Below, in pieces: positions 1 to 7,770 of a DNA stretch of 44,764 bases. Position 1 is the stretch's first letter, and the number at the start of each line of letters is the position of its first letter. The notes beneath the pieces are model-generated. The model was not told the DNA's origin. It saw only the letters and a program-made list of their open reading frames with translations, and made no database searches. A program made the translations under genes and the position numbers. The stretch is from an uncultured Lachnospiraceae bacterium (lineage in GTDB: Bacteria; Bacillota; Clostridia; Lachnospirales; Lachnospiraceae): positions 1 through 44,764 of the forward strand of contig CANRIM010000019.1 in assembly GCA_947630695.1 (NCBI GenBank). The letters run 5' to 3'.

Positions 1-279
1 GGCGGAGTCATTGAAGTCAATATCAGGAATCAATCGGATTCCCTGTCCGTGCATATTATCAATTCGGGAGAAGAAATTCCGGCGGAAAGTATCTCAAGGA
101 TCTTTCAAAAATTCTATCAGGCTGACAGTTCACACGCCGGCGAAGGAAACGGAGTCGGACTTGCCATCGTCAAAAAAGTGGTGGAATTACACAACGGAAC
201 AGTTTCGGCTCAAAGCGAAAACAATCTTACCATGTTTACGGTAACGCTGCCGAAATCGCAGCCAAATGCGGGCGCATGA
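1..279 (+). CDS. sensor histidine kinase, C-terminal fragment (cut by window edge)
   Basis: Reading frame 1 is open from the first base to a TGA at 277-279 and encodes the end of a HATPase_c domain. The G1-box region reads NSGEEIP followed by ISRIFQKFYQAD (F box) and GNGVGLAIVKKVVELHNG (G2 box), the standard end of a two-component sensor kinase that autophosphorylates a histidine with ATP. The usual DxGxGI of the G1 box is degenerate, which is common in this class. The dimerisation and sensing parts lie outside the window, so its signal and partner regulator are unknown. It converges on the histidine kinase on the other strand with only a 23-nt gap. Confidence 0.85.
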   Translation, partial: GGVIEVNIRNQSDSLSVHIINSGEEIPAESISRIFQKFYQADSSHAGEGNGVGLAIVKKVVELHNGTVSAQSENNLTMFTVTLPKSQPNAGA

Positions 280-302
280 CGAAAAGGAGCGCCCAGGATA
301 TG

Positions 303-1190
303 CTATTCGGCAAATTTTACCTTAATCTCCAGTTTCCCATGATTATAGATTGCCTCAATACATCCACCCATGCGCTCTACTAACAACTTAGCGATAGACA
401 GTCCCAATCCGGTTGAATTACGATTCGCTTCCACCGTGTAGAAGCGGTCAAACAATCTGCCAACCGTCACTGCGGTCAGATTGTGTGCCGTATTGCTGAA
501 TGTAACACATCCGTTCTTATCCATCTTTATGGATAAATCACCATCAGCGTATTTCAGTGCGTTGCTGATGATATTGGAGAAGATACGGTTGACTGCGCCT
601 GCATCCAGTTTACGGTAAACAGGTTCCTCCGGCAATTCGATTTCCGGCTGTATCCCCTTTTCCTGCATAACCGCATAGAAGGACAGCAGGTTTTCCTCCA
701 GCGCCCGGACAATATCTATATGCTCCGGGTTCAAATCCTGTGAAGATGCAACCACACTGTATCGGAACAGTTCTTCCGTCAGGCACTTTAATACTTCCGT
801 CCTGTTTTCAATTTGAGAAAGATACCGCTGAATGTTTTCATTTTTATCTTCTCTCTCCAATAAATCAAGATAACCGCTGATTGCTGTCAGGGGAGTTCTG
901 AGATCATGGGAAATGTTGGTGACAGCTTCTTTCAGTTCCAGATCACCGTGTTGATAACGCTGGCGTTCCTTGCGAAGCAGACAAAGCTGCAAATTGATGT
1001 CAGCTGCCAGTTTTCGCATATAGCGGTCCCGAGAGGAAATGTCAATCAGAGTATTCGTATCTTCTGTCAATCGGTCACGGAACGCTTCTGCAATTTCATG
1101 TGCGGAACGACGCAGGTAATAAATCTTTGCGAGAAGGACAAAGATGATGAGAAACAATATTCCGATGATGAGCAGCAGCAAATGTTCCAT
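303..1190 (-). CDS. sensor histidine kinase of a peptide-resistance type module
   Basis: This is a 295-residue membrane histidine kinase. One N-terminal transmembrane helix (about residues 4-24) has almost no extracytoplasmic part, so it is an intramembrane-sensing type. The H box NISHDLRTPLTAISGYL lies near residue 95, the N box NIISNALKYADG near 210, and the G2 box STGLGLSIAKLLVERMGG near 262. The start has AAGGGG five bases upstream and lies 9 nt after the permease stop, so it is the last gene of the regulator-ATPase-permease-kinase operon. Kinases of this shape usually report flux or occupancy of their partner ABC transporter (BceS/SpaK-like logic); that role is inferred from context. Confidence 0.9.
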   Translation of the reverse strand: MEHLLLLIIGILFLIIFVLLAKIYYLRRSAHEIAEAFRDRLTEDTNTLIDISSRDRYMRKLAADINLQLCLLRKERQRYQHGDLELKEAVTNISHDLRTPLTAISGYLDLLEREDKNENIQRYLSQIENRTEVLKCLTEELFRYSVVASSQDLNPEHIDIVRALEENLLSFYAVMQEKGIQPEIELPEEPVYRKLDAGAVNRIFSNIISNALKYADGDLSIKMDKNGCVTFSNTAHNLTAVTVGRLFDRFYTVEANRNSTGLGLSIAKLLVERMGGCIEAIYNHGKLEIKVKFAE

Positions 1191-1199
1191 GAAAACCCC

Positions 1200-2156
1200 T
1201 TATCGAATTTCTTTTTTGCGGAATAGTATCAGGCCAACGCCTGACAGGAGAAGAATGTCAAGGCAGGAATACAGCGGAAAGGTTTTCAAGCGGGGGTAGG
1301 CATCGATCGGTTCCTTTTCCGATGCGTCGCCCACCTGCCAATCCGTATAGACGCTGTCGGTCAGACAGGAAACATATTCATTGATCTGGCCGTGGGGGAG
1401 CATAGAGTCCAAATGCGTCAGAATATTGCGGAGCGAACTTTTCAGGTATTTGGGGTTAGGCGTCTGTTCTGCATTGGAGACAACATCTTTATAATACGTC
1501 ACCTGACCGTTATCGTCGGTTATATAGGAATAGCTTCCTTCATAGGTTCCTTCCTGAATTTGTCTCACTTCTTCCGGGGTCATCAGTACCTGTGATGCTT
1601 CCATATTCGTAATAAATTCCGGCTGCCCGATGATGAATTCCAACTGGTAGGAAAGGAACATGACAGCAATAATTAAAACAAAGTTTATAATACCGCCAAG
1701 TCCTTTTGCCGAAATCAGCATACTGATAACTGTGAATAGCACAGCCCAGACAACGGAAAGCAAAACAAAGCCGATCAACGTCCGGCAAAGTACAGATACC
1801 GGTATTTTAGAAAGAACGTCCACAGACAGGATAATCGCACATGGAATTAAAAAAGCAGCACTAAAAAGAACGCCGATCCCGATACCTGTGGCAAGCTTGG
1901 AAAGCAGAACGGTCGTTTTAGATGCTCCTGTAATGATTTTGTTGCGAATGGTGTTATCTGTGTACTCTCTTCCCGTATTCAAAGAAACAAAAACGGCTAA
2001 AATAACAAACAATGGTACAACGAACATATCATCAAAAGAGCCGCTCATAGAGACAATGCCATAAAACACACCGGAAAGGACGGAAGCAAGGAGCATCAGC
2101 CAAAACAGGAGGCTGCGCCTGCACCGATAAAATTCAGCAGATAAACATTTATGCAT
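1200..2156 (-). CDS. ABC-2 type transporter permease
   Basis: This 318-residue membrane protein has about six hydrophobic segments: one near residues 14-35, a cluster in the middle (about 90-200) and one near the C-terminus. After the second segment comes NTGREYTDNTIRNKI, a motif typical of ABC-2 permeases of the lantibiotic-immunity and NatB-like groups. The region around residues 185-275 is a polar extracytoplasmic loop. I start at the ATG at 2156, which has GGGAGG eight bases upstream; an earlier GTG at 2165 lies closer to that site. It overlaps the end of the ATPase gene by 8 nt, indicating translational coupling, and should form the membrane channel for that ATPase. Confidence 0.85.
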   Translation of the reverse strand: MHKCLSAEFYRCRRSLLFWLMLLASVLSGVFYGIVSMSGSFDDMFVVPLFVILAVFVSLNTGREYTDNTIRNKIITGASKTTVLLSKLATGIGIGVLFSAAFLIPCAIILSVDVLSKIPVSVLCRTLIGFVLLSVVWAVLFTVISMLISAKGLGGIINFVLIIAVMFLSYQLEFIIGQPEFITNMEASQVLMTPEEVRQIQEGTYEGSYSYITDDNGQVTYYKDVVSNAEQTPNPKYLKSSLRNILTHLDSMLPHGQINEYVSCLTDSVYTDWQVGDASEKEPIDAYPRLKTFPLYSCLDILLLSGVGLILFRKKEIR

Positions 2157-3063
2157 GGTCAGCACCTCCCACTAAAGATATATAATAGCTCTCCAGACTT
2201 TCGTCCTTCTCCTGCATGGACAATACCTCGCAGTTCTCTTTTGCCAGAGCAGCGGACAACTGCGTAATATTGACCTTTGAAAATACATCTGCGATATTAT
2301 CGGAGATGATTTTATATTCTACATTCATGGAATCCAGAATACGGGCAAGCACAGCGGTGTCGCTTACCTCCATACGGGTACACTTGCGGCAGGCGGCTTC
2401 CAGTTCTTCGGCGCTGATTTCTTTTACCATTCGCCCGCTGTCAATGATGCCATAATGCGTAGCGAGACGGGAAAGCTCATCTAAAATATGGCTGGAAATC
2501 AGAATGGTAATTTGCTGTTCCCGGTTCAACTTCAAAATTAACTCCCGTATTTCTACAATCCCCTGTGGGTCAAGTCCGTTCACAGGTTCGTCAAGAACGA
2601 GAAAATCGGGATCACCGGCTAAAGCAACGGCAATGCCAAGCCGCTGTTTCATGCCCAGAGAAAAGTTACCTGCTTTTTTCTTCCCGGTATTTTCGAGTCC
2701 TACCAGCTTCAGCAGTTCGGGAATCCCATGATAGGACGGAATGCCCATGAGCAGATATTGATACTTTAGATTTTCCTCCGCTGTCATATCCATGTAAATC
2801 GCTGCTGTTTCCACCACCGCACCCATGCGGCGGCGTGATTTACGAATATCCTTACTGTCGTTACGAATCCCATACAGCGTAAAATCGCCGGAAGTCGGCT
2901 CCTGCAATCCGCAAATTAAACGAATCAGCGTGGTCTTTCCTGCACCGTTTTTTCCTACAAATCCATAGATAGAACCTTTAGGGACATTCATAGTTAGACC
3001 GTTCAGAGCCTTAAAATGTTTATATCTTTTTGTCAGGCTGTTTGTCTGTAAAACATAATTCAT
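2149..3063 (-). CDS. ABC transporter ATP-binding protein (antimicrobial peptide export/immunity type)
   Basis: This is a 304-residue ATPase subunit. Walker A is GKNGAGKTT near residue 40, the signature is FSLGMKQRLGIAVAL near 135, and Walker B is FLVLDEPVNGLDPQG near 155, followed by the H-loop in ISSHILDEL. The roughly 80-residue C-terminal extension is usual for exporters of the BcrA/SpaF family. The start at 3063 follows AAGGAGGG; the frame stays open upstream to 3102 but without a ribosome site. It sits between its response regulator and its permease. Substrate is not visible in sequence; cationic peptide antibiotics are the usual substrate of this gene arrangement. Confidence 0.9.
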   Translation of the reverse strand: MNYVLQTNSLTKRYKHFKALNGLTMNVPKGSIYGFVGKNGAGKTTLIRLICGLQEPTSGDFTLYGIRNDSKDIRKSRRRMGAVVETAAIYMDMTAEENLKYQYLLMGIPSYHGIPELLKLVGLENTGKKKAGNFSLGMKQRLGIAVALAGDPDFLVLDEPVNGLDPQGIVEIRELILKLNREQQITILISSHILDELSRLATHYGIIDSGRMVKEISAEELEAACRKCTRMEVSDTAVLARILDSMNVEYKIISDNIADVFSKVNITQLSAALAKENCEVLSMQEKDESLESYYISLVGGADHA

Positions 3064-3104
3064 GGTGTTTTCCCTCCTTGATGACTTTAGTTTACAAAAC
3101 AAAA

Positions 3105-3145
3105 GTCAAGAAAACGGTCAGGAAAAATGTCAAGATTTCGTCAGG
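3105..3145 (-). promoter_or_regulatory. four direct repeats, probable response-regulator operator
   Basis: On the plus strand the hexamers GTCAAG, GTCAGG, GTCAAG and GTCAGG begin at 3105, 3117, 3129 and 3140, so the spacing is 12, 12 and 11 bases, about one helical turn. Read on the transcribed strand they are alternating CTTGAC and CCTGAC. They fill the gap between the regulator stop codon and the ATPase ribosome site. Tandem half-sites one turn apart are how OmpR-family regulators such as the adjacent one bind DNA. The operator role is inference. Confidence 0.5.
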
Positions 3146-3818
3146 ATTTTTCCTGCGCCAGCCTAAAACCGATTCCCCATACGGTTTCAATATAGTCCAC
3201 GCCGCTGACATTCTGCATCTTTTTGCGCAAATTACTAATGTGCTGTTTCAAGGAACGCTCCGTACAATCCGGTGTATCCAAACTGATTCTGTCCAGCAGC
3301 GCACCCTTTGAAATGACCTGTTTCGGGTTCATCATCAGTAGTTTCAAGATGGCATATTCTGTCCGGGTCAGTTTCACAGGCTGTTCCTGCACCGTCAGCG
3401 AAAGTGACATCATATCTAAAACCAGATCGCCAACAGAAAGAGACCGTGGTTCCTCATGCTGTTCTGCTTTGCGCAGCTGAACTGTGATACGGGCAAGCAA
3501 CTCTTTTGTGTCAAATGGTTTCGTCACGTAATCCACCGCGCCGCCCAGCAAAAGATTTACTTTGTCCTGTACATCTACTTTGGCGCTAAGAACGATTACA
3601 GGAATGCCCTCGATGTGCGGCAGAACTTCCTCGCCTGACAGTCCCGGCAGCATCAAATCCAGCAGGACCAGATCCGGCTTGTTTTGTGAGAAAAGATATA
3701 ACGCTTCTGTACCGGAATAGGCACGAAGAACAGAATAGCCTTCTTTCCTTAGCATTTCCTGTAACATATCTCCAATATAAATGTCATCATCGATGATTGC
3801 GATTGTTTTCATTTTCAT
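3141..3818 (-). CDS. OmpR-family response regulator
   Basis: This is a 225-residue two-domain regulator. The receiver domain (about 1-120) has the acidic pair DDD near residue 11, the phospho-acceptor in LVLLDLMLPG near 55, and the conserved lysine in VTKPFD near 102. The C-terminal winged helix (about 130-222) includes LTRTEYAILKLL and ETVWGIGFRL. It heads the operon with the ABC ATPase, permease and histidine kinase, and presumably activates them when phosphorylated by that kinase. The first of two in-frame ATGs is annotated, with a weak GGGG upstream; starting at the second ATG (3812) would remove two residues. Confidence 0.92.
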   Translation of the reverse strand: MKMKTIAIIDDDIYIGDMLQEMLRKEGYSVLRAYSGTEALYLFSQNKPDLVLLDLMLPGLSGEEVLPHIEGIPVIVLSAKVDVQDKVNLLLGGAVDYVTKPFDTKELLARITVQLRKAEQHEEPRSLSVGDLVLDMMSLSLTVQEQPVKLTRTEYAILKLLMMNPKQVISKGALLDRISLDTPDCTERSLKQHISNLRKKMQNVSGVDYIETVWGIGFRLAQEKS

Positions 3819-3887
3819 TCCCCGCTTATATTTAGCAAATCGGATAATTGAATATACATTTTGCTTTTCGCATGTTCGCTATATATC

Positions 3888-3917
3888 ATTATAGCAAAAT
3901 ACAAAAAACACTATCAA
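3888..3917 (-). promoter_or_regulatory. promoter of the regulator-ABC-kinase operon
   Basis: On the minus strand TTGATA (3912-3917) and TATAAT (3888-3893) are separated by 18 bases, a good vegetative promoter about 70 nt upstream of the response-regulator start. Confidence 0.5.
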
Positions 3918-4099
3918 GCAGGAAGTTATAGGGTATTAAGATTCTTTTCTTTTATCTCAAATGCATCTGGACTGACTTCAACGTTTTGACCTATAACAAG
4001 CTCCTGCAAATGATTACAGCCACCAAAGAGAATAGTTGAGATGGCAATTTGATAAACTCATCTGATGAGTGATAGATTTTTTCACAATTCGGAGGTATA

Positions 4100-4255
4100 A
4101 TGTTTGGTGTTGAATGGGTGGCTGCTCGCAGAATAAAAAGCCTGCCGATGCACGGAAAAAGGACAATGTATGCGTTTAGTTTCAGTTTAGATAAGAATGC
4201 TACTCTTACTTCGGAGGTGGAAACCATGTTCCAAATTCTTGTTGTAGTCCTGTAA
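4100..4255 (+). CDS. possible 51-residue small protein with a nested 9-residue leader frame
   Basis: ATG at 4100 is preceded by GGAGGT four bases upstream and opens a frame of 51 codons ending at TAA 4253-4255. Within the same frame a second ATG (4228) has its own well-placed GGAGG and would make the nonapeptide MFQILVVVL. I do not recognise the protein. The start of the longer product is basic (RRIKSLPMHGKR) and the end is hydrophobic. The hairpin directly after the stop could be a weak terminator or attenuator. This may equally be the 5' end of a gene whose body was lost, since the hydrophobic end looks like the beginning of a membrane segment. Confidence 0.3.
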   Translation: MFGVEWVAARRIKSLPMHGKRTMYAFSFSLDKNATLTSEVETMFQILVVVL

Positions 4256-4326
4256 AAACGGGCTGTAAAAGCCCAAAATAAAAGAAACGAAGCACTTGAC
4301 TACGGGAATCCTCAGAAAAAATGTAA

Positions 4327-4415
4327 TTTGTCCGCGGCTGGCACAAGACACTGCTTCGCAGCGGGAAGGACGAAATCCTGATCGATATTAACGGAGATAA
4401 GGAGGCGGGTAATCT
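4327..4415 (+). pseudogene. possible C-terminal remnant of an unknown gene
   Basis: The frame starting just after a TAA at 4324-4326 reads VRGWHKTLLRSGKDEILID and then INGDKEAGNL, a composition that looks genuinely coding. There is no start codon with a ribosome site, and the frame runs into plsY out of phase. It also contains the AAGGAGG used by plsY. I cannot assign a family. A chance frame is possible. Confidence 0.2.
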
Positions 4416-5027
4416 ATGTTCTACATCATTTTGTTTGCTGCCCTCGGATATCTTTCCGGCAGTATATTATATGCCAATGTGTTTGGAAGGATTTTGGGTA
4501 AGAAAGATTTATACAGGAAAAGCTCGGATCAAAACCCCGGAACGGTAAACGCATTTAAATACGGCGGCTTTTGGTGCGGGACACTGACTCTGTTCTGTGA
4601 TCTGGCAAAAGGTTTTCTTCCCGTGTTTCTCTATGCGCATTTCTTCCAGGTGCAGCCAACATGGGGATTATCGGTGGTGCTTGCCGCACCGGTCATCGGA
4701 CACATTTTTCCCGTGTTTTACCGATTCCACGGCGGCAAAGGAATTGCAACAACCTTCGGATGTCTGCTGGGACTTATCCCGTATCTTCATCCGGTGCTGT
4801 CATTCGCGGCGGTATTTGTGATTTTATCTGTTGGACTGCGAATTACCCCGAACTTCTACCGCACGCTGGTCGCTTATCCGTTGACAGCCGCCACCATGAT
4901 TCTGACCGGTGTTGTTCCTGCGGTATGGGTGAGTTTCCTGATTGTCACAGCGATTGTATGTCTGCGGCTGTATCAAAGCAAAGAAGAAAAAGAACCGATT
5001 GGAGTGAAGCTGTTATGGATGCACTGA
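4416..5027 (+). CDS. plsY: glycerol-3-phosphate acyltransferase PlsY
   Basis: PlsY transfers the acyl group of acyl-phosphate to sn-glycerol-3-phosphate, giving lysophosphatidic acid, the first step of phospholipid synthesis at the membrane. The 203-residue protein has the family pattern: motif 1 in YLSGSILYA (about 11-19), motif 2 SSDQNPGTVNAFKYGG (about 36-51, where the family usually has PGAxN), and motif 3 GHIFPVFYRFHGGKGIATT (about 94-112). Around these lie five to six transmembrane segments. The ATG follows AAGGAGG with ten bases between. Its last codons overlap the next gene by 13 nt, so the two are translationally coupled and probably act in one membrane-lipid route. Confidence 0.9.
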   Translation: MFYIILFAALGYLSGSILYANVFGRILGKKDLYRKSSDQNPGTVNAFKYGGFWCGTLTLFCDLAKGFLPVFLYAHFFQVQPTWGLSVVLAAPVIGHIFPVFYRFHGGKGIATTFGCLLGLIPYLHPVLSFAAVFVILSVGLRITPNFYRTLVAYPLTAATMILTGVVPAVWVSFLIVTAIVCLRLYQSKEEKEPIGVKLLWMH

Positions 5028-6133
5028 TTCTTTCCTGCGGAACGGGAGGAGGTCATAACAGCGCGGGCGAGGCCATAGAGCAGGCTCTCTCTGCAAGAGG
5101 TCACCGTGTCACGAAGCTGAACCCGTATCTTTTGAAAAGCGAAAAGACCGCAGAGATGGTCAACAATGCATACATCCGATTAGTGCAGAAAATGCCGGGC
5201 GCATTCGGAGCCGTATATCGCTTGGGGAACGCTTATCGGAAGCTGCCGATTTCCTCGCCGGTCTATGAACTGAATAAGCTGATGGCGCCGCTATTGGAGC
5301 AGAATTTAACGGAAAATCGTTTTGACTGCATTGTCACGACCCATCTCTTTCCGGCGGAAATCCTTACAAAGCTCAAGCGCAAGGGAAAAGTGATACCGCC
5401 TGCCTATTTTATCGCAACGGATTATACCTGTATTCCCTTCACCGAAGAAACCGACTGCGACTACTATATCATCCCTGCCGGGGAACTGATCGATGAGTTT
5501 GCGGCAAGGGGGATCGCGCGGGAAAAAATCGTCCCCCTGGGCATCCCGGTAAAGCGGCAGTTTTATCAAACAGCCGACAATACCGAATTGCGAAAACGCC
5601 TCGGACTCCCTCTGGAAAAAGTTTGCATCCTCATTGCGGGCGGGAGCATCGGCGCAGGGCGGATCGGACAGATCCTTCCGCTTCTTTTGGAACATTACGG
5701 GGACAGTGTCCAACTTGTCGTCGTATGCGGGAACAATCGAGAATTGTATCAAACGCTTTCCCAAACCTTTGGAAACAAATGTGAGGTTCTGGAATTCACC
5801 ACGCAAATGGCGGACTATATGCGCGCCTGCGATATATTTCTCTCCAAGCCGGGAGGTCTTTCCTCCACAGAGGCAGCAGTGGTCGGTACAGCCCTCGTCC
5901 ATATCACGCCGATTCCGGGCTGTGAAAATCGAAATATGGACTTTTTTGTTCAAAACGGAATGAGCCTTGCGGTCACCGCTCCCCAAACCCAACTGCTGGA
6001 TGCCTGTGATCGCCTGATGAATGTCGTTGCAAGAGAAAAAATGATCGAAAACCAGCATAGGGTCATCCCAAGAGACGCTTCTGACGCCATTTGTGCGTTT
6101 ATTGAAAAAAGAATTAAGAAGGCATCTGTCTGA
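5015..6133 (+). CDS. UgtP/MGDG-synthase-like glycosyltransferase
   Basis: This is a 372-residue GT28-type glycosyltransferase. The N-terminal signature SCGTGGGHNSAGEAIEQAL (about 5-23) is the lipid-acceptor side of the monogalactosyldiacylglycerol synthase and processive diacylglycerol glucosyltransferase family. The C-terminal half has the sugar-nucleotide motif FLSKPGGLSSTEAAVVGT (about 274-291) and a conserved PIPGCENRN. Such enzymes move glucose or galactose from UDP-sugar to diacylglycerol at the inner face of the membrane. The start at 5015 was chosen because GGAGTG lies six bases upstream and the family begins there; a much longer in-frame extension merely shadows plsY. The overlap with plsY supports a role in glycolipid synthesis. 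Confidence 0.85.
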   Translation: MDALILSCGTGGGHNSAGEAIEQALSARGHRVTKLNPYLLKSEKTAEMVNNAYIRLVQKMPGAFGAVYRLGNAYRKLPISSPVYELNKLMAPLLEQNLTENRFDCIVTTHLFPAEILTKLKRKGKVIPPAYFIATDYTCIPFTEETDCDYYIIPAGELIDEFAARGIAREKIVPLGIPVKRQFYQTADNTELRKRLGLPLEKVCILIAGGSIGAGRIGQILPLLLEHYGDSVQLVVVCGNNRELYQTLSQTFGNKCEVLEFTTQMADYMRACDIFLSKPGGLSSTEAAVVGTALVHITPIPGCENRNMDFFVQNGMSLAVTAPQTQLLDACDRLMNVVAREKMIENQHRVIPRDASDAICAFIEKRIKKASV

Positions 6134-6147
6134 ACAGGAGGTTTACT

Positions 6148-6870
6148 ATGGAAATAAACACGAAAAAAGCGGCGAAGCTGCCGCGCATAAAAACAGGAAT
6201 ATGGATTTTGGAGATCCTCTTTTGCCTTGGCTGCCTGATTTACTCCCTTTGCATATCTGCTTACGCACAGGCAATCGGATGCGCCGCAACGATGCTGCTT
6301 GTCAGCCTTCCTATTCTGGCGGAAAAGTTATTTAAGCAGCGCTTGCAACTTCCCTTTTTCATCTTCTGTTCTTTGTATGCGCTTGGCCCGATGATGGGAG
6401 ATGTTTTTTTGCTGTATTACACCACGGCATGGTGGGACGAACTTTTGCATTTCATCGGCGGAATTGTTTTCGCAATTTTGGGCGTTGCGCTGCTGCGCCG
6501 GATGAATCCTAAAAACACAGCCCTGCTGTGCGCAATTTTTGCTTTATGTTTTTCTGTTACGGTTGCCGCCATATGGGAATTTTGCGAATATGGCATGGAT
6601 AAGCTTGCAGGCACCGACGCGCAGCAGGACACAATCGTACATGAGATCAATTCCTATCTCCTGGGCAACCAAATCGATGCGGTCGAACATATGAAAGACA
6701 TCCGTCAAACTGTAGTTGATGGAAGGAAAATTGAGGGTTATATCGATATTGGTCTGCATGATACAATGACGGATATGCTTTTTGAAACTCTCGGCGCTCT
6801 AACCTTTTCCACTGCTTTTCTATACATAACAGGTCGGAAAAAGAAGACGGAAAAAAATGCAACAGGTTGA
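6148..6870 (+). CDS. integral membrane protein, possibly YjdF/DUF2238-like
   Basis: This is a 240-residue protein with about six transmembrane segments and a basic N-terminus. It carries WWDELLHFIGGIVFAILG near residue 97, AAIWEFCEYGMDKLAG near 144 and, before the last helix, GLHDTMTDMLFETLGAL near 202. These paired acidic/His motifs resemble the YjdF (DUF2238) membrane family, whose biochemical role is not known to me. The ATG has ACAGGAGG upstream and lies 14 nt after the glycosyltransferase, so it belongs to the same plus-strand operon. A polar stretch at about 155-195 with many charged residues should lie outside the membrane. Confidence 0.6.
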   Translation: MEINTKKAAKLPRIKTGIWILEILFCLGCLIYSLCISAYAQAIGCAATMLLVSLPILAEKLFKQRLQLPFFIFCSLYALGPMMGDVFLLYYTTAWWDELLHFIGGIVFAILGVALLRRMNPKNTALLCAIFALCFSVTVAAIWEFCEYGMDKLAGTDAQQDTIVHEINSYLLGNQIDAVEHMKDIRQTVVDGRKIEGYIDIGLHDTMTDMLFETLGALTFSTAFLYITGRKKKTEKNATG

Positions 6871-6935
6871 ATGAATTCACAGCGCAATATGCGGCGACAA
6901 ATTTTTTCAGTACAGTACAATTGATATTCTGTATA

Positions 6936-6958
6936 AATCGGTAAGAAATCTACCGATT
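6936..6958 (+). promoter_or_regulatory. inverted repeat upstream of the DUF1269 gene
   Basis: AATCGGTA (6936-6943) and TACCGATT (6951-6958) are exact 8-base inverted repeats with a 7-base spacer. They lie 33 nt before the next start codon and are not followed by a T-run, so an operator is more likely than a terminator. A TTGATA (6921-6926) precedes it, but no good -10 element is visible. Confidence 0.35.
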
Positions 6959-6991
6959 CAAATAAAAACAAAATGAAAGGAAGTTTCACAA

Positions 6992-7615
6992 ATGGAAAAT
7001 GTCTTAACGGTTTTGTTCAATGTAGAAAGCGAAGGCTATCAAGCCTACATGGAAATCAAAAAGCAACCAATCATGCCGCAATATACCGTGCTGCAAGGAG
7101 CGCTCGTAAAGAAAAACGGTAATACAATTTCCACCATTGACTTATTCACAAGCGGCGTGGACAGCATCGACGACGCTCTTACGGGAGGTCTGATCGGCGG
7201 AGTGATCGGAATTCTCGGCGGCCCTCTCGGTATCCTTTTGGGCGGCATGACAGGCCATCTGATCGGAAGCGCCAAGGATATGGATGATGTGGATCGCAAC
7301 AATACAATGCTGGAAACGGTGGGATCCAAACTGGCGGATGGTGAGGTTGCAGTTCTTCTCCTTGCGCAGGAGGAAACAGATCATGCACTGGACTCTCGGT
7401 TTGATAAGTTTCAAACGACGATTCTTCGGCGCGACGCCGCATTGGTGCAGGATGAGGTAGAAGAAGCCGAGCGCATAGAAAAAGAACTGGCAGACGAAGC
7501 TCGCCGTAAGATGCATGCCGAGCGCAGCGCAGAGCGTAAGCAGAAAATGGAAGCCGAGCGTGCCAATTTGAAAGCAAACTTTGAGGCACTTAAAGCAAAG
7601 CTCAAAAAATCATAA
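6992..7615 (+). CDS. DUF1269-type membrane protein with coiled-coil tail
   Basis: The 207-residue protein begins with a roughly 65-residue soluble domain (VLTVLFNVESEGYQAYMEIK). A glycine-rich amphipathic or transmembrane stretch follows at about 67-92, with repeated GGxxGG steps. Next comes a second soluble part (VGSKLADGEVAVLLLAQEE) and a highly charged alpha-helical tail (about 148-207) rich in Glu, Arg, Lys and Ala that should form a coiled coil. The first part matches the DUF1269 family of predicted membrane proteins, function unknown; the long charged tail is an addition. The start follows GAAAGGAAG. It stands alone behind an inverted repeat and may be stress-induced. Confidence 0.65.
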   Translation: MENVLTVLFNVESEGYQAYMEIKKQPIMPQYTVLQGALVKKNGNTISTIDLFTSGVDSIDDALTGGLIGGVIGILGGPLGILLGGMTGHLIGSAKDMDDVDRNNTMLETVGSKLADGEVAVLLLAQEETDHALDSRFDKFQTTILRRDAALVQDEVEEAERIEKELADEARRKMHAERSAERKQKMEAERANLKANFEALKAKLKKS

Positions 7616-7717
7616 AAATCAAAATGCGCGGCACAAACGTAACCACGAAACGCTGATAATCGGAGTCCATCTCGCAGCCTTGATTTTTCAATGAAGACAG
7701 GGTATCATAAATCCATA

Positions 7718-7743
7718 CATTTGAAAAACGAATTTATCAAATG
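7718..7743 (+). promoter_or_regulatory. inverted repeat in front of the LysR gene
   Basis: CATTTGA (7718-7724) and TCAAATG (7737-7743) are exact 7-base inverted repeats with 12 bases between. LysR-type regulators bind interrupted dyads containing T-N11-A, usually close to their own promoter, so this may be an autoregulatory site. It overlaps the upstream ATG at 7741, which argues that translation starts further on. Confidence 0.35.
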
Positions 7744-7770
7744 ATTTACATTTGGAAAGCAGATGATTGT

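Larger units (their letters stand above)
3918..4415. other. 498-base stretch with only small or decayed coding signals
   Basis: This stretch separates the resistance operon from the lipid genes. It holds a perfect palindrome with 7-base arms (ACTCATC T GATGAGT, 4056-4070), a 51-codon reading frame (4100-4255), a hairpin GGGCT-gtaaa-AGCCC (4260-4274) just after it, and a coding-like frame without a start (4327-4415). Nothing else convincing is visible. The mixture suggests leftovers of deleted genes. Confidence 0.5.

Noticed and set aside
3991-4227. 78-codon minus-strand frame
   Set aside because: No ribosome site or family features; it overlaps the plus-strand small frame, which has better initiation signals.
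4661-5014. N-terminal extension of the glycosyltransferase frame
   Set aside because: It lies wholly inside plsY in another phase; the family N-terminus and a ribosome site place the start at 5015.
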